From Paramecium octaurelia (Eukaryota > Ciliophora > Oligohymenophorea > Peniculida > Parameciidae): a stretch of DNA of 64,000 nt. Location: NCBI GenBank assembly GCA_905182995.1, contig CAJJDP010000001.1:516001-580000 (forward strand), in the 5' to 3' direction. Below are positions 1 to 11,489 of this stretch, one piece after another (position 1 is the first letter of the stretch; each line of letters begins with the position of its first letter). The notes beneath the pieces were generated by a model. It was given only the letters and a program-made list of their open reading frames with translations. It was not told the DNA's origin and ran no database searches. The position numbers and the translations under genes are program-made.

Positions 1-1611
1 CTGATTGACTAAAAACCCTCTTGTATTGATACAATAATCTCCGTTGCCCTCAAAATGAAACCCGTATATTATTTAATTAAACATAACAGCTTGATGGAAT
101 ATTTTGGAGTCTTCATTATTGAAATTATTATATGATAAGTCAAGATGAGATAATTCTGAATGTGGTTTGCCTAAGACCCTTTATGGATAAAAATATTTAC
201 TCAGATATCATCTAAACACATTCTTTGTGTTATCCTAATTTATTGAAGGAGAAATCCAGCACTTTCATATATTAATTTTTTAGAAGAGCCCTAAAAAATA
301 CAGTTCCTCCTTGATTTCTAATTTAATTATAATGCAAGTACACTTCTTACAATGAATTACTCTATTTATATAAATTTAGTTACTGTTTTCAATAGATTTC
401 CAAACTAATCCATGCTAATGTCAGTAATGTAATTTTTTGAAAATTTAATGACTTTTATGGTTTTACTTTATTGAAGAGTCTTAAGAATAGTCATTATAGG
501 TCCATCTCTTAATTTATTATCTTCTAAATTCAATATTTGTAAATAGCAATTTCTAGAGTTTAAGAAATCGCAAATGCTAGCAATACCTCCATTTCCTATA
601 GCATTGTTACTGAAATCCAGATCAATAATACTACTAGGGAGATTTTTGGCTATCATAGTGATTCTATTGTTATTTAATTTATTGTTCTTCATTTAGAGCG
701 ATTTTAAATTGCTAAAATGAGATGAAGACAATCCTTCAGAAAACAGATCTACGTACATGTCAGATCCCAATAAATTATTTGCTATAAGTTTGTCATTGTT
801 ATTGTTAGTGAATAGTTTCATCTCTCTTGGCATTAGTTTCTCCTATTTAATCTAATATTAAAATAAGTATGATACTTTTTCAGTCATTTTTTAATAAATA
901 TTTGGATCAATTTAATAAAATTGCTGCATTTCTTGAAATCTTTCATTTTCTTTAAAATATTTACGAAATTCTGGAATATTTGGTTACTATAACTATGGTC
1001 TGATTGGAGCTAATCTTGAATCCATGGGAATATGCCTCTCCGCTGAGCTTAGTCTTTCTATCTCTTTGCGATCAGTATCATAGATTTCCTTAATAGTTTG
1101 CATAGGCATTGCACGAAAAGTCTTTATATAATCGAATTGCTAAAATATATGAACGAATTTTACATCATCTAAGTCAATTAGTGATTTAGAAATATGTTTG
1201 GTTTCTGTAGCAAATAGAAGTTTATCCTTCGGAATTTCAAGGTTTTTCAGATTAATTTTAAGAAGAGGATCAGATGCACTCCCTTCGGTCTTTTAAATAA
1301 GTGTTTTTTATCGGAAAGTGGAATCCAAATTGAATGGGGATCTAAATGTTGTAAAATATATAATTTAACAATTATTTGACAGGAGATAATTTAAGAGTTT
1401 GCTTCATTTCTTTTTGTTATCTCTGCAAATTTATACTCTGGCTCTAATCCGTGAAGGGTTCATGAATTGTTTTTTAACCAATTAATTTATTACTTGCTAA
1501 GAATGATTATCTCATGAATTAATTACGCAACGACTGGTTTGTAGATTATGGAGTATTTAGAATGGTTGACTTTGGAACCCCCATTTTTGGTCTATTCCTT
1601 TTAATCTGCAT
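1..1611 (-). CDS. Leucine-rich-repeat (RNI-like) protein, 3' end outside window
   Basis: Read from ATG at 1611 with TAA/TAG as Gln. About 230 N-terminal residues without clear repeats are followed by leucine-rich repeats of the ribonuclease-inhibitor type, with cores such as IDLDFSNNAIGNGG, LQILNLEDNKLRDG, KVLDFSFNKLGQ and LSHLDLSYNNFNNED. Three small introns restore the frame: 1342-1369 (28 nt, TAG), 362-383 (22 nt, TAG) and 179-200 (22 nt, AAG). The frame is still open at base 1, so the C-terminus is missing. Such LRR proteins are protein-interaction scaffolds; no catalytic domain is visible here. It diverges from the p24 gene 44 bases away, so both promoters must lie in that spacer. Confidence 0.8.
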
Positions 1612-1655
1612 AATAATTTATTAATATTACAAAGAAAAATAAATTATTATAATAA

Positions 1656-2391
1656 ATGAAATTATTCTTAATATTCATCATATCTGCATACTGTAAATTA
1701 GCCTCAAATGATACTAATGGCAATAATACAGATCATGAAGAGAGAAAATAACTATTGGATGATTGGGAAGGTTAGATGGCTGATTTCATTCCAGATGACA
1801 TGTTATCATTTGAATTAAAGAAGGGAGAAGTGGAAATCTTAGAGCAATACATTAAGCATCCAACTAATATCAGAGGAGCGTTCTTTTTATCAATTATGAA
1901 CAAGGACAAAATTGATTTTAGTGTATTATAGCTATTAATTGCCAATAGATCAAGGATCCAAGAGGAAAGATAATTGACAATAAGAATTAAAAGAAAGAAG
2001 CCGTTTTTTCTGTTAATATCACCAATCCTGGAAACTATAAATTTGTGTTCAGCAATACAAATGTAAACACTCATTTAATTCAGAGGGTAAAAACAATCAT
2101 ATTGTGACTTTTGCACTCGATGTTCGAAATGCAACCTATGAGCATATAAAAGAAGCAGATTTAGATCCAATTTAGAAAAAGCTATCTAGCTTATATACTG
2201 GGCTGAATGATCTTATGTTTGACACTAAATTCTCGTAATAAAAAAGAGAAGGAGGTTATCAATTTTTGAGGGATAACAATAAAATTTATTTCATTTACAC
2301 TATTGTTGAAACATTAATTATAGTGTTTGTTAGTATTTGGCAGGTATTTTATATAAAAAGAATTATTGGAGTGCAGCGTAAAATTGTTTGA
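1656..2391 (+). CDS. p24/emp24/GOLD family cargo receptor
   Basis: A 228-residue type I membrane protein: signal peptide at residues 1-15, a GOLD-type beta domain, then a coiled segment and one C-terminal transmembrane helix (around YFIYTIVETLIIVFVSIWQV) with a short basic cytosolic tail. This order and size fit the p24 family, which cycles between ER and Golgi in COPI/COPII vesicles. Introns at 1923-1948 (26 nt, TAG) and 2063-2085 (23 nt, ending GAG) are both needed to keep frame, and the exon sum is exactly 229 codons. The usual pair of luminal cysteines is not evident. Without the GAG-ended intron the frame would break just after residue 115. Confidence 0.85.
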
Positions 2392-2439
2392 TTAGCATTT
2401 TGTATAAATTTTATTCATTAAGAATGCATTAACATAATA

Positions 2440-3439
2440 TCAATTTTTATGCTTTTTCTTACTTTTTTTTTTATGATTGTGTTCTGAATTCTATTCTTTT
2501 GATGGTTGTTATTGTTATTGTTGTTACTATTGTTATTATTATTATTATTGTTATTATTATTATTGCTATTATTATTATACTCTTATTTATTTTTGTTCTT
2601 ATAAAAGAACATTTTATTCAGCAGATTAAATGATTGGTTGAGTAATAATTTAGTTGGGCTACAATTATTATTCAAATCGTTTAATTTTACTGCCTTATTT
2701 GCCAGCTATTTTGAATCCAAATAGCGTAGGCTCAAAATTAGCCTTTATTTAAGTATCTGGTAATAATTAATATTTTGGATGTAAATCAGGATAAGTCTAA
2801 GTATTTTAACATATATATCAACCATCAACAAAAATTATGGGAATGACTTTCCGAAATAAGCACCATCTACATCAGCACACTTTTTTTTTGGCATGTAAAC
2901 TTCTTCACAACGAGGACAAAACACCTATATTCCTTTTTAATTTTAAACCTTAACTCTTGCTGTTTTTAAATCTTCACACAATCCAATAGGAATGACATTC
3001 TGTTTCTCACAATATATCCGAGGACAATGACCAAATTTGCCTTACAAGAATCTTTCACGCATTATTGCAGATCCTTTCAAAGTAAATATGAATCTGGCAT
3101 GAAGTAGACCATAAATGTCAGATGCTTCTTAATAAACCTCTAAAAATCTTTTGTGATGTAAAATAAGAAAACCTTTCATCTTCTAAGTCCTAATCTTCAG
3201 GTGAAGTGGATTGCAAAATCATATTTATGGCTTCACTAAGATATTTTTGTGATTTTTACTTATAAAAAGCAAACTTTCCCTTAATTCCAATTTAATTAAA
3301 TGGATCGCGAATAAAATCATCATCTACTTCGCATAAAAATTAATGATCTTCATGAGCACAAAACCATTCAATCCAACCTCCAGGATGTTCAGAATATTGC
3401 GATTCCTCTTCCTATATACTTTGATGAAATACCAGACAT
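2440..3439 (-). CDS. Casein kinase 2 regulatory (beta) subunit, redundant copy
   Basis: Identical to the gene at 3796-4795; see that entry for domains. It lies wholly inside the first arm of the 1355-bp direct repeat and is most likely the same locus counted twice by the assembly. Its stop is at 2440-2442. Confidence 0.6.
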
Positions 3440-3648
3440 TCTTTCTCAAATAATTAATCAAATAAAAAAAGATTTTAATTGATATTTGTTCAAAATTATT
3501 TATAAAAATATTGGTCCAAACAAGGACTTCTCCTTTACATATATATATTTAAAGTTATTGATTTGGTTTTCCCTTAGTTTACGATTTTTATCCTAAAATA
3601 AAAATATCAAAATCCACTAATTTCTAACTTGCTTAATTATTTTAATTA

Positions 3649-3789
3649 ATGATCAAATAATTATTTAGAAGATCCTTAATTACTCAACCTCGACTCTTTA
3701 CTTTTAGTGAGTACTTTAAAGAGAGAGATAAGGCTGAAATATTTGAATATTACAATAACAAATTCACAGATAAGAGATACATCATGTAC
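3649..3789 (+). CDS. 5' fragment of mitochondrial ribosomal protein bL21, redundant copy
   Basis: The first 47 codons, identical to those of the gene at 5005, then cut off at the single N (3790). There is no stop and no continuation, so this is a contig end and not a pseudogene. Confidence 0.7.
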
Positions 3790-3790
3790 N
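3790..3790. other. Single-base assembly gap (N)
   Basis: One N joins the two copies of the 1355-bp repeat. The identical flanks on each side suggest an unresolved contig overlap. Confidence 0.9.
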
Positions 3791-5145
3791 TAATATCAAT
3801 TTTTATGCTTTTTCTTACTTTTTTTTTTATGATTGTGTTCTGAATTCTATTCTTTTGATGGTTGTTATTGTTATTGTTGTTACTATTGTTATTATTATTA
3901 TTATTGTTATTATTATTATTGCTATTATTATTATACTCTTATTTATTTTTGTTCTTATAAAAGAACATTTTATTCAGCAGATTAAATGATTGGTTGAGTA
4001 ATAATTTAGTTGGGCTACAATTATTATTCAAATCGTTTAATTTTACTGCCTTATTTGCCAGCTATTTTGAATCCAAATAGCGTAGGCTCAAAATTAGCCT
4101 TTATTTAAGTATCTGGTAATAATTAATATTTTGGATGTAAATCAGGATAAGTCTAAGTATTTTAACATATATATCAACCATCAACAAAAATTATGGGAAT
4201 GACTTTCCGAAATAAGCACCATCTACATCAGCACACTTTTTTTTTGGCATGTAAACTTCTTCACAACGAGGACAAAACACCTATATTCCTTTTTAATTTT
4301 AAACCTTAACTCTTGCTGTTTTTAAATCTTCACACAATCCAATAGGAATGACATTCTGTTTCTCACAATATATCCGAGGACAATGACCAAATTTGCCTTA
4401 CAAGAATCTTTCACGCATTATTGCAGATCCTTTCAAAGTAAATATGAATCTGGCATGAAGTAGACCATAAATGTCAGATGCTTCTTAATAAACCTCTAAA
4501 AATCTTTTGTGATGTAAAATAAGAAAACCTTTCATCTTCTAAGTCCTAATCTTCAGGTGAAGTGGATTGCAAAATCATATTTATGGCTTCACTAAGATAT
4601 TTTTGTGATTTTTACTTATAAAAAGCAAACTTTCCCTTAATTCCAATTTAATTAAATGGATCGCGAATAAAATCATCATCTACTTCGCATAAAAATTAAT
4701 GATCTTCATGAGCACAAAACCATTCAATCCAACCTCCAGGATGTTCAGAATATTGCGATTCCTCTTCCTATATACTTTGATGAAATACCAGACATTCTTT
4801 CTCAAATAATTAATCAAATAAAAAAAGATTTTAATTGATATTTGTTCAAAATTATTTATAAAAATATTGGTCCAAACAAGGACTTCTCCTTTACATATAT
4901 ATATTTAAAGTTATTGATTTGGTTTTCCCTTAGTTTACGATTTTTATCCTAAAATAAAAATATCAAAATCCACTAATTTCTAACTTGCTTAATTATTTTA
5001 ATTAATGATCAAATAATTATTTAGAAGATCCTTAATTACTCAACCTCGACTCTTTACTTTTAGTGAGTACTTTAAAGAGAGAGATAAGGCTGAAATATTT
5101 GAATATTACAATAACAAATTCACAGATAAGAGATACATCATGTAC
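3791..5145. repeat. Copy 2 of a 1355-bp direct repeat, apparently identical
   Basis: Second arm of the repeat described at 2435. This copy continues without interruption into the rest of bL21m, so it is the one that carries complete genes. Confidence 0.9.
3796..4795 (-). CDS. CK2B: Casein kinase 2 regulatory (beta) subunit with polyGln tail
   Basis: CK2 beta forms the dimeric core of the CK2 Ser/Thr kinase. The core is plain: WIEWFCAHEDHQFLCEVDDDF at the N-terminus, then LHARFIFTLKG, then the zinc-finger cysteines in GHCPRIYCEKQN and VFCPRCEEVYMP, then DGAYFGKSFPQFLLM running across a 26-nt intron into TYPDLHPKY. A 25-nt intron ending AAG restores frame before EVYQEASDIYG. After the conserved GFKIAGK the protein has an unusual C-terminal extension: about 25 glutamines coded mainly by TAA, then a Lys-rich end. 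The start is uncertain: ATG at 4795 is one base out of the conserved frame unless another intron or an indel intervenes. Confidence 0.9.
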
Positions 5146-5681
5146 ACTCAAAAATGGAGAAATGATTTAGAAAAGAAGGCTAAACGCAGAGCCAGACATT
5201 AGGAATTGGAAAGACAGAGGGTATTACTAAATTTTGATTTATTTAATAGACTCTTCCTGTGGCTTAAGAATGCAAATTTATTGTGCATGATTAATTAAAA
5301 GGTATCGAATTACCAACATCTCTTAAATTTGCAGTTTGTAAAATTGGAAGTAGCTAATATAAAGTTGTAAAGGATGATTAGATCATCACAGAATTTATGG
5401 AAGGGTTGGACATTAACACAACTATTGAGTTGGATCAAGTTTTGATGGTTGGAGCTAAAGATTATACTGTTTTGGGACGACCATTTGTGGAGAATGCAAA
5501 AGTATTAGCAACAGTTGAATAATAAACACTAAGTGAAAAAGAATTGATTTATAAAAAAAAGAGACGCAAGAGATATTAGAAATCTCAGGGACATAGATAA
5601 AAGATCACAATATTGCGAATTAATGAAGTGGTTCATGATGTTAATGATCAGTTATTAAATAGAGCTGTAGCATTAATCTGA
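5005..5681 (+). CDS. Mitochondrial ribosomal protein bL21 (mL21)
   Basis: 215 residues in two exons; the intron is 5221-5249 (29 nt, TAG) and the exon sum is 216 codons. The C-terminal half carries the bL21 signature: FAVCKIGSSQYKVVKDD, VGAKDYTVLGRPFV, AKVLATV and the basic KKRRKRYQKSQGHRQ followed by TILRINEV. The N-terminal 50 residues are basic and hydroxylated (starts MIKQLFRRSLITQPRL), as expected of a mitochondrial presequence. The product would be part of the large mitoribosomal subunit. It diverges from CK2 beta about 210 bases upstream. Confidence 0.9.
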
Positions 5682-6284
5682 TATATATATAAATTTAAAT
5701 AATTATGATCGTATAAGAGTCTTGTTTTTAATATCACCAAAAAAATATATAACTCTAATAAATAATCATCAGTTCATAAAAATTTATTTGATAATTAGTT
5801 TTATGAGCATTCACTATGTAGATTTATTAAAATCAAACAGTTTAAATATGCATGAATGAATTTTAAAAATTATTTCTAGTTATGGAATTAATTTTAAGAT
5901 TAATCATAGCAATTTGGATTCTCTGTGTTTCTAAATGATATATATTGTTAATAACCTTATATTATTAGATCTATCTTAACAATAATTCGATTCAATAATC
6001 TTGATTTTATTATTCTCAAACATTATCTATTAATATCTGTCTTTTAATGTTTTACTATCTATTCGATTGCTTTAGAATTAAAGAATAATATTATAAAATT
6101 ACCACTTTTATTAAGGTTTGTTTATTAATGATTATAATTTATAGAAACTGCACAATCACTTTTTCGATAATTTTGAGAGGTACAAAAGATATTTAAAAAA
6201 ATTTTAGATTTAATTTAGTTGGTAAATTAGTAATAGAAGGAAATAAGTAATATCATAATATATTTATATAAATTTAAATATTAT
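5682..6284. other. Intergenic, no gene seen
   Basis: About 600 bases of very A+T-rich sequence with no open frame in the ciliate code that looks protein-like on either strand. It must hold the 3' end of bL21m and the promoter of the next gene. Confidence 0.5.
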
Positions 6285-7941
6285 ATGTCGTTGCAATATA
6301 GCCCAACTATTAGTTCAATATTGAATAGTTTCTAAAGAACAGGGTTATCTTAAGGATAAGCTTATTAAATGGAATAATTATTTTCTGCACTTGACAAACT
6401 TGTAAAATTAGCTATTTATAGGATAGACTGGATAATTGTATGATCGCGACGTTGCTTAACAACTGTTTGAATAATGTTCACCAAACCAAAGAGGTCAAGT
6501 TTAGTTAGAGGATTTTGCATAAGTTATAATAGAAGCGGATAAAGTGCTCAAGAAAAAAATAAATCAAACTGAACAACAAATACAATAATATAGAGACGAA
6601 TTGAAGGAATGCCAACAATAGGCATAAGAATTACAATGTATTCGATATATTTAAAAAGATAATTAAAAATTAAACCCTTAGGGAGTAGATAGAGATTCTC
6701 AATTAATAATTGTGGTCAAACAAGCTCATAATATTCAATATTCTGATTACCAATATAGTTTTGTCAGTATAAGTTTGGACGGTGCCGAAGTCTAAACCTA
6801 AATGTCTACTGGCGATAAATACAATCCTAATTTTAACTAACAACTAAATTTGTATATATAATTTAATATAAAGTCAAATACAAACTGGGTCTGAAGAGAT
6901 TTTAATAAAGCTGTTTGTATAGGATAGGAATCAGAGAAGAATATTAATTGGTTAAAGCCATTTAGATTTGGGTGAAATGCATGATCAATAAGTTCATTCT
7001 TAGCAATTACAATTGGTTAATGATAGACAACAACTGCAAACCTACTTACAAATAGAATCATAATGGATTCATAACAAAGTATCGAGATTCATATGATTAG
7101 TTAAAATATCATTAAGAAATGATTCTTAAATACGAGCAAACTATTTAATAGAGTCAAATTGATATTGATGATTACCAAAGAGATTTATTAACAATTCAAT
7201 AACCATTTTTGGAAACTAATCTTAGAAATAATTTATAACAATCATTAAAGTAGCCACAAAACTATTCTTTGCCCCAATAAAATTAAGCATTTATGTACCA
7301 ATAACAACAAAATCTTCCACAATAATAGAAACCGTTTTAAATGCAGACTCAGCAATAATAAAATATACAAATTCATCAAATCGATCCAAATACTGTGCAA
7401 GATGAATTATCAGATGAGTTATATTATGGATTCATTTTATATATGCTGATGTTGCTTTTGGCTTTATTTTAATGTTTCGCTCGTCCAGATTATTTGGATG
7501 TATAAATGTCAATATAATAAGTTAATCCTAGCAATGTTGTATTTGATAATCGTATGTAGGGACTGTTTCGAACCAACCTATATCAAAATAGTAGGTGTTT
7601 TGACTATTCTAAGTGTTATTAATGATATTGTTTGGATTAGCATCTACAAAGTATAGCTTGATTAAATATTAGAATTGGTGGAGTGGTACTGATAAAACTC
7701 TACCTACCTGGGGTGAGGCAGGCGATCCTATTGTTAGAATGACACTAGTTTTTTGTGTTTTTAACATAATTTTGAAGGTTTAGATACATAATATTGATAG
7801 ACTGCTTTATGCTATATATTATTCCATTATTACAAGGAGTCTCAATAGAATAAAACAATCGTCTTTAAGTTTTGGCAATTTTAATTTCCAGTTGGAGTGC
7901 ATAAGCAAAATTTATTTACCATAAACGGGCTTTTAGTGTGA
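6285..7941 (+). CDS. Coiled-coil + C2 domain + multi-pass membrane protein
   Basis: Seven small introns give an exon sum of 493 codons. Order: a short N-terminal helical region; a coiled coil rich in Glu/Gln around residues 70-130; a C2-like beta sandwich from LIIVVKQAHNIQYSDYQYSF through LIKLFVQDRN to SHLDLGEMHD; a Gln-rich linker; then three hydrophobic helices (FILYMLMLLLALF, LGVLTILSVINDIVWISI, MTLVFCVFNIILK). C2 domains usually bind phospholipids, often with Ca2+, so a membrane-organising role is plausible, but the Ca2+-binding aspartates are not obvious. The intron at 6852-6873 ends AAG, and that at 7546-7585 is long for this genome (40 nt). No named family recognised. Confidence 0.7.
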
Positions 7942-8041
7942 TCATAACAAATAAAATGTTTTTTTCATAATTTATTATAACTTTTTTGGAAAATACTAAT
8001 ATATTTTTTTATAAATCGGTCTCTAATAAGTTCAAGCAAGA

Positions 8042-8382
8042 ATGTTCGAATAATAATAATTTTTTTGTTACCTATTAGAACTTATCCTCTATATTTTATA
8101 GATTTGGATATTGTATACTTGTAATATCAAACTTTAGAGAAGACAAGTAAATTAATGAAATATTAGAATTGTTAAAATTAGTGATTTTTTGAGTAGTTAA
8201 GTTGCTTGAATCTGGCTGGTTCTTCTTTAGAGAACAAAGGATAAGACTTGCTAATACAACAAACCATTATGAGTATATCTGAAGAATTAAAATAACAGTT
8301 AGGATCTAATTAGATATATTATATCATTCAGGTGATTGAAGAAAAAATAAAATAACATATAGGATTCATACTAAGTTGTTGA
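8042..8382 (+). CDS. Small coiled-coil protein, unknown
   Basis: 94 residues from three exons (introns of 35 nt and 21 nt; exon sum 95 codons). The sequence is helical with a hydrophobic heptad pattern (LQYQTLEKTSKLMK, DLLIQQTIMSISEELKQQL) and no membrane segment or catalytic motif. It could be a small subunit of a tethering or BLOC-like complex, but that is a guess from size and shape only. Its last 17 bases overlap the stop end of the convergent gene at 8366. Confidence 0.5.
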
Positions 8383-9220
8383 ATTTTCTCTTTGTTGACT
8401 AAAAAGATTAATTCTATTTATCATTGGTTGTTAGAAGAACTTGTCTAAATTAAAATGAATTTGATGATGATCTTTATTTTTTTTTCTTAAATTTTTTTGG
8501 AAAACTCAATTTATCCAAAACATTTCTAGTAACACATTCCTCTATTTAATTTATGAATTCTCTTGGTATTAAATTATATTATTGTTATTAGCCGAATTAC
8601 TATTGTTGCATTGATTCTTTAATTTTGCGAGGTGTAGTTATTTCAGTTATTCCACTTTCATATTTTTTGTTTTTATCAATTTATTCTAGCTTAACCAATT
8701 TCTCCTATTTATCTGGCTTGTCAAAAACAACATCTAACTTATTTGATTCTTATCTCTGTTCAACTTGCAATAATGGATGAGGTGGCATTTCTTAATGATC
8801 CTCTTATAATTTGTATTAGAAATGTTGTATTGGTTTCTTCTCTTGGTTCATTATGATATTGGCTTATCTGGAAATTTAATCAAATTATGGATTCATGTAT
8901 AACCTTTCACTCTATATAGATATTTTGATACTTCTTGCTATTCTTCTAATTTCAAAATCTCAAATAAAATTTTAACTGTCTCGCTGAATCTTGGAGGCAT
9001 AAATTTTCTATTTTATAGATATCACTATATTTACTATTATTCTAAGGATTTTAGTCCAGATATAATTCTGTGGAAAATATTACGAAATGCCAATTCATCA
9101 CACTCCTCGTTTTAATAAAACTTGACCAATCTCTTATTTAGGGTGACTAGAAGCAATTGTAATAATTGTTCATATTGCTAGAGTTATTATCTGTTTTGAA
9201 ACCCAGAGTAATAAGACATT
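8366..9220 (-). CDS. Gln/Lys-rich protein of unknown function
   Basis: About 270 residues with introns of 27 nt and 20 nt near the N-terminus. The first 100 residues are helical (LVTLNKRLVKFYQNEE, FHRIISGLKSLEQQ); the rest is polar, Gln-rich and ends with a basic stretch (FPKKFKKKKQR) that could serve as a nuclear localisation signal. The hand-counted exon sum is off by one base, so one short junction may be misplaced. No family recognised. Confidence 0.55.
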
Positions 9221-9259
9221 GTAATTTTAATTTTAGAATATTATAAACAATGCAATAAA

Positions 9260-10950
9260 TCAATAATTAAAGGGTTATGAATAGGCATGTTTGAGTTAAA
9301 GTGGTTCCAACATCTAAGATTGATTGAATGACTCACTTCTTGACCCAAATTTATCCTAATTGTCTTCAGGCTCTGACTCGGTTGATGAGGAGGAAGACTG
9401 CAATTCACTTAGCTTATGTTTGCCATCTTGATTTTCATTTTCAAAATCTTTCGTTGGTATCTTCATCAATAGATATTTCTCTTTGCTGCCATTGATATTT
9501 GTGGCAAATTCAGCAAATGATCCAATTCCTGAAATAATCTGAAATTGGCTTAAAGTTCTAATGAGTTTACTCATGCCCATCTGATTTCTCAAATCTTTAA
9601 ACATAAGTTTATAATTGTATTGTTTCTTGTTTGAAGAATCAATACAAGAGTAAACAAAGTTTAATTCATCATTCAAAGTGATCTAAAATAATCACTAATA
9701 TAAGTACTTCACTAATATCTCCATAATACAATAACTTAGCTACAATATTGTCATTATTGTCAGTGAGACATTAGAGTTCCACACTGCAACTATGATTGGC
9801 CTGTTCTGATAATGCGATAGCTTACTCAGCAGAATCGTAGATTATGGAATTTTCTATGTTTGGCTGCAAAAGTACCATGATGTCATGGGCATACTGCAGA
9901 TACTCATACATAATGTTCTTTAGATTATCTTTGCAATCAATATAAAATAGATTCACTATGACTATATCTGACTTCTAATCTAAATCCATTTTTAAAACTT
10001 TATCCACTTTCACTTTCGATTTGCAAATCCCTCTGTCTATTATATTCGAAAAGGTCTTATCCTATTACAGGTATTAGATCTTTCTACTCGGACTTGCCAA
10101 TTTAAGTAAGATAGATCCTGTTGGATCATGAGCCAATAATATGGTATTGGATTTGATTCTCTAGTTCATTATATCAACAATAGCAGGATTTATCAATTGA
10201 GATTTGAATTTCGATTCGAACTCCTTGTCTTGAACAATCAATTGCACATCTTTGAATATCTTCATTATCCACAAATGTGACTGCATTTCTATCTAAATAT
10301 TGCTTTATCTTGACAATAAACCACCTATCCGGTGCAATAACTTCATCTCAATATTATTTGAATTGAATTCCTACTTTATTCCATAATATTTACATCAGAA
10401 AAACTTGTCTTTTGAAGCTGAGAATTTTACTCCAAATAAGAAAGTTGTCTTTTATAAACCTTGTCATGATCCTCATCTGAATCCACATCCTTTTCTATAT
10501 CTGCTGAATAATCCACTTCCTGGGATGTAGTCTTATTCAACCACCCTTCAGACTATTATTACATGGATATTAGATTCAAAGGCTTCTGCTTCTAAATTTC
10601 CATTTTACTTGACAAACGTTGTATTTTCTAATCTTAATGAAGAGGTTCTTCTCGAACGCATCCACAGAATAATTGTTGAATCCAACTTTGTTTCTTTTAT
10701 TATTATTACATATTGATTTTAATCACAACTTTAATACTTTTAATACAAATTCGATGATAAAATCCATGACCTTAATTATTAATTAATTTCTAAATTCCAC
10801 CATTACATTCTAAAACCATCTTCGCAATCTTTAGAATGATCAGAATTATCAAGGACTTACAAATATATTCATTAATTTTTCATATATTATAATAAACAAT
10901 ACAAACACTTTCTGCATTTCATCTATGCTAGTCTCATATCCTCTCTGCAT
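9260..10950 (-). CDS. Hypothetical protein with acidic Ser-rich C-terminus
   Basis: About 520 residues. The start at 10950 (MQRGYETSIDEMQKV) is chosen because a 32-nt AAG-ended intron links it in frame to the next exon. Further introns (22 nt AAG, 25 nt TAG) join a Gln-rich linker to a compact globular region (FKDVQLIVQDKEF to LLAHDPTGSILLKLASPSRK, then KSDIVIVNLFYIDCKDNLK) and a terminal part with GMSKLIRTLSQFQIISG and an acidic SSSSSTESEPEDN segment. I recognise no domain. The pattern suggests a cytosolic regulatory protein. Confidence 0.55.
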
Positions 10951-11195
10951 TCTTTTTTAATCTTTTATTCATTGCTCTTATACTTTAAATTGAAATCAGA
11001 AATCTAGTATTTTATAAATTCTTTATCATTATATATATATATACTCAATTTATATATCATTATAATATACCGACCCCCTTCTATGTTCTCGAATTTAAAA
11101 CACCGACATCTCATTTTTGCAATAACAAATAAAATAGAGAGAAATCAACTTAAATACCAACGTATTTCGAAATCTACAAACGCTGGATAGCTGAA

Positions 11196-11489
11196 ATGAA
11201 GGCAAAGAAAGTCTTAGGTATAAAGAAAAAAATCAAAAAAAAAATTTACATCATTTTCATCGATGAGGAGTACCTAGGTTCTCCTCAAAATACAAACTCA
11301 TTCTTGCTCAAAAAGCATTAACCATTAGAAACTAATAACGGAGCAGAAGTTTAACCCCCAGGGAGCATGTTATCATATCTATTAAATGAAAAGAAGATTG
11401 ATCATTAATCCAACAATCCCAACAATTTTGAATCAATCAAAGACACTTTAGAACTCCCCTAACTCCCTAATAATTACTACCAAATTTGA
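11196..11489 (+). CDS. Small basic protein, unknown
   Basis: A single exon of 98 codons including TGA. It begins MKAKKVLGIKKKIKKK, a strongly basic stretch, then becomes polar with two short motifs (FIDEEYLGSPQNTNSFLLKK, SMLSYLLNEKKID). Codon use includes TAA for Gln, as in the neighbours. Too short to place in a family; the shape is that of a small regulatory or nuclear peptide. Confidence 0.45.

Larger units (their letters stand above)
2435..3789. repeat. Copy 1 of a 1355-bp direct repeat, apparently identical
   Basis: Bases 2435-3789 match 3791-5145 at every place compared, with a constant offset of 1356, and the two copies are separated by one N at 3790. The repeat contains CK2 beta and the first 47 codons of bL21m. 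Lack of even single-base drift in A+T-rich spacer, plus the lone N, point to two overlapping contig ends that were joined without merging rather than a biological duplication. Confidence 0.9.

Noticed and set aside
2435..5145. Biological tandem duplication of CK2 beta and bL21m
   Set aside because: The arms show no difference and meet at one N inside an exon, which fits an unmerged contig overlap better.
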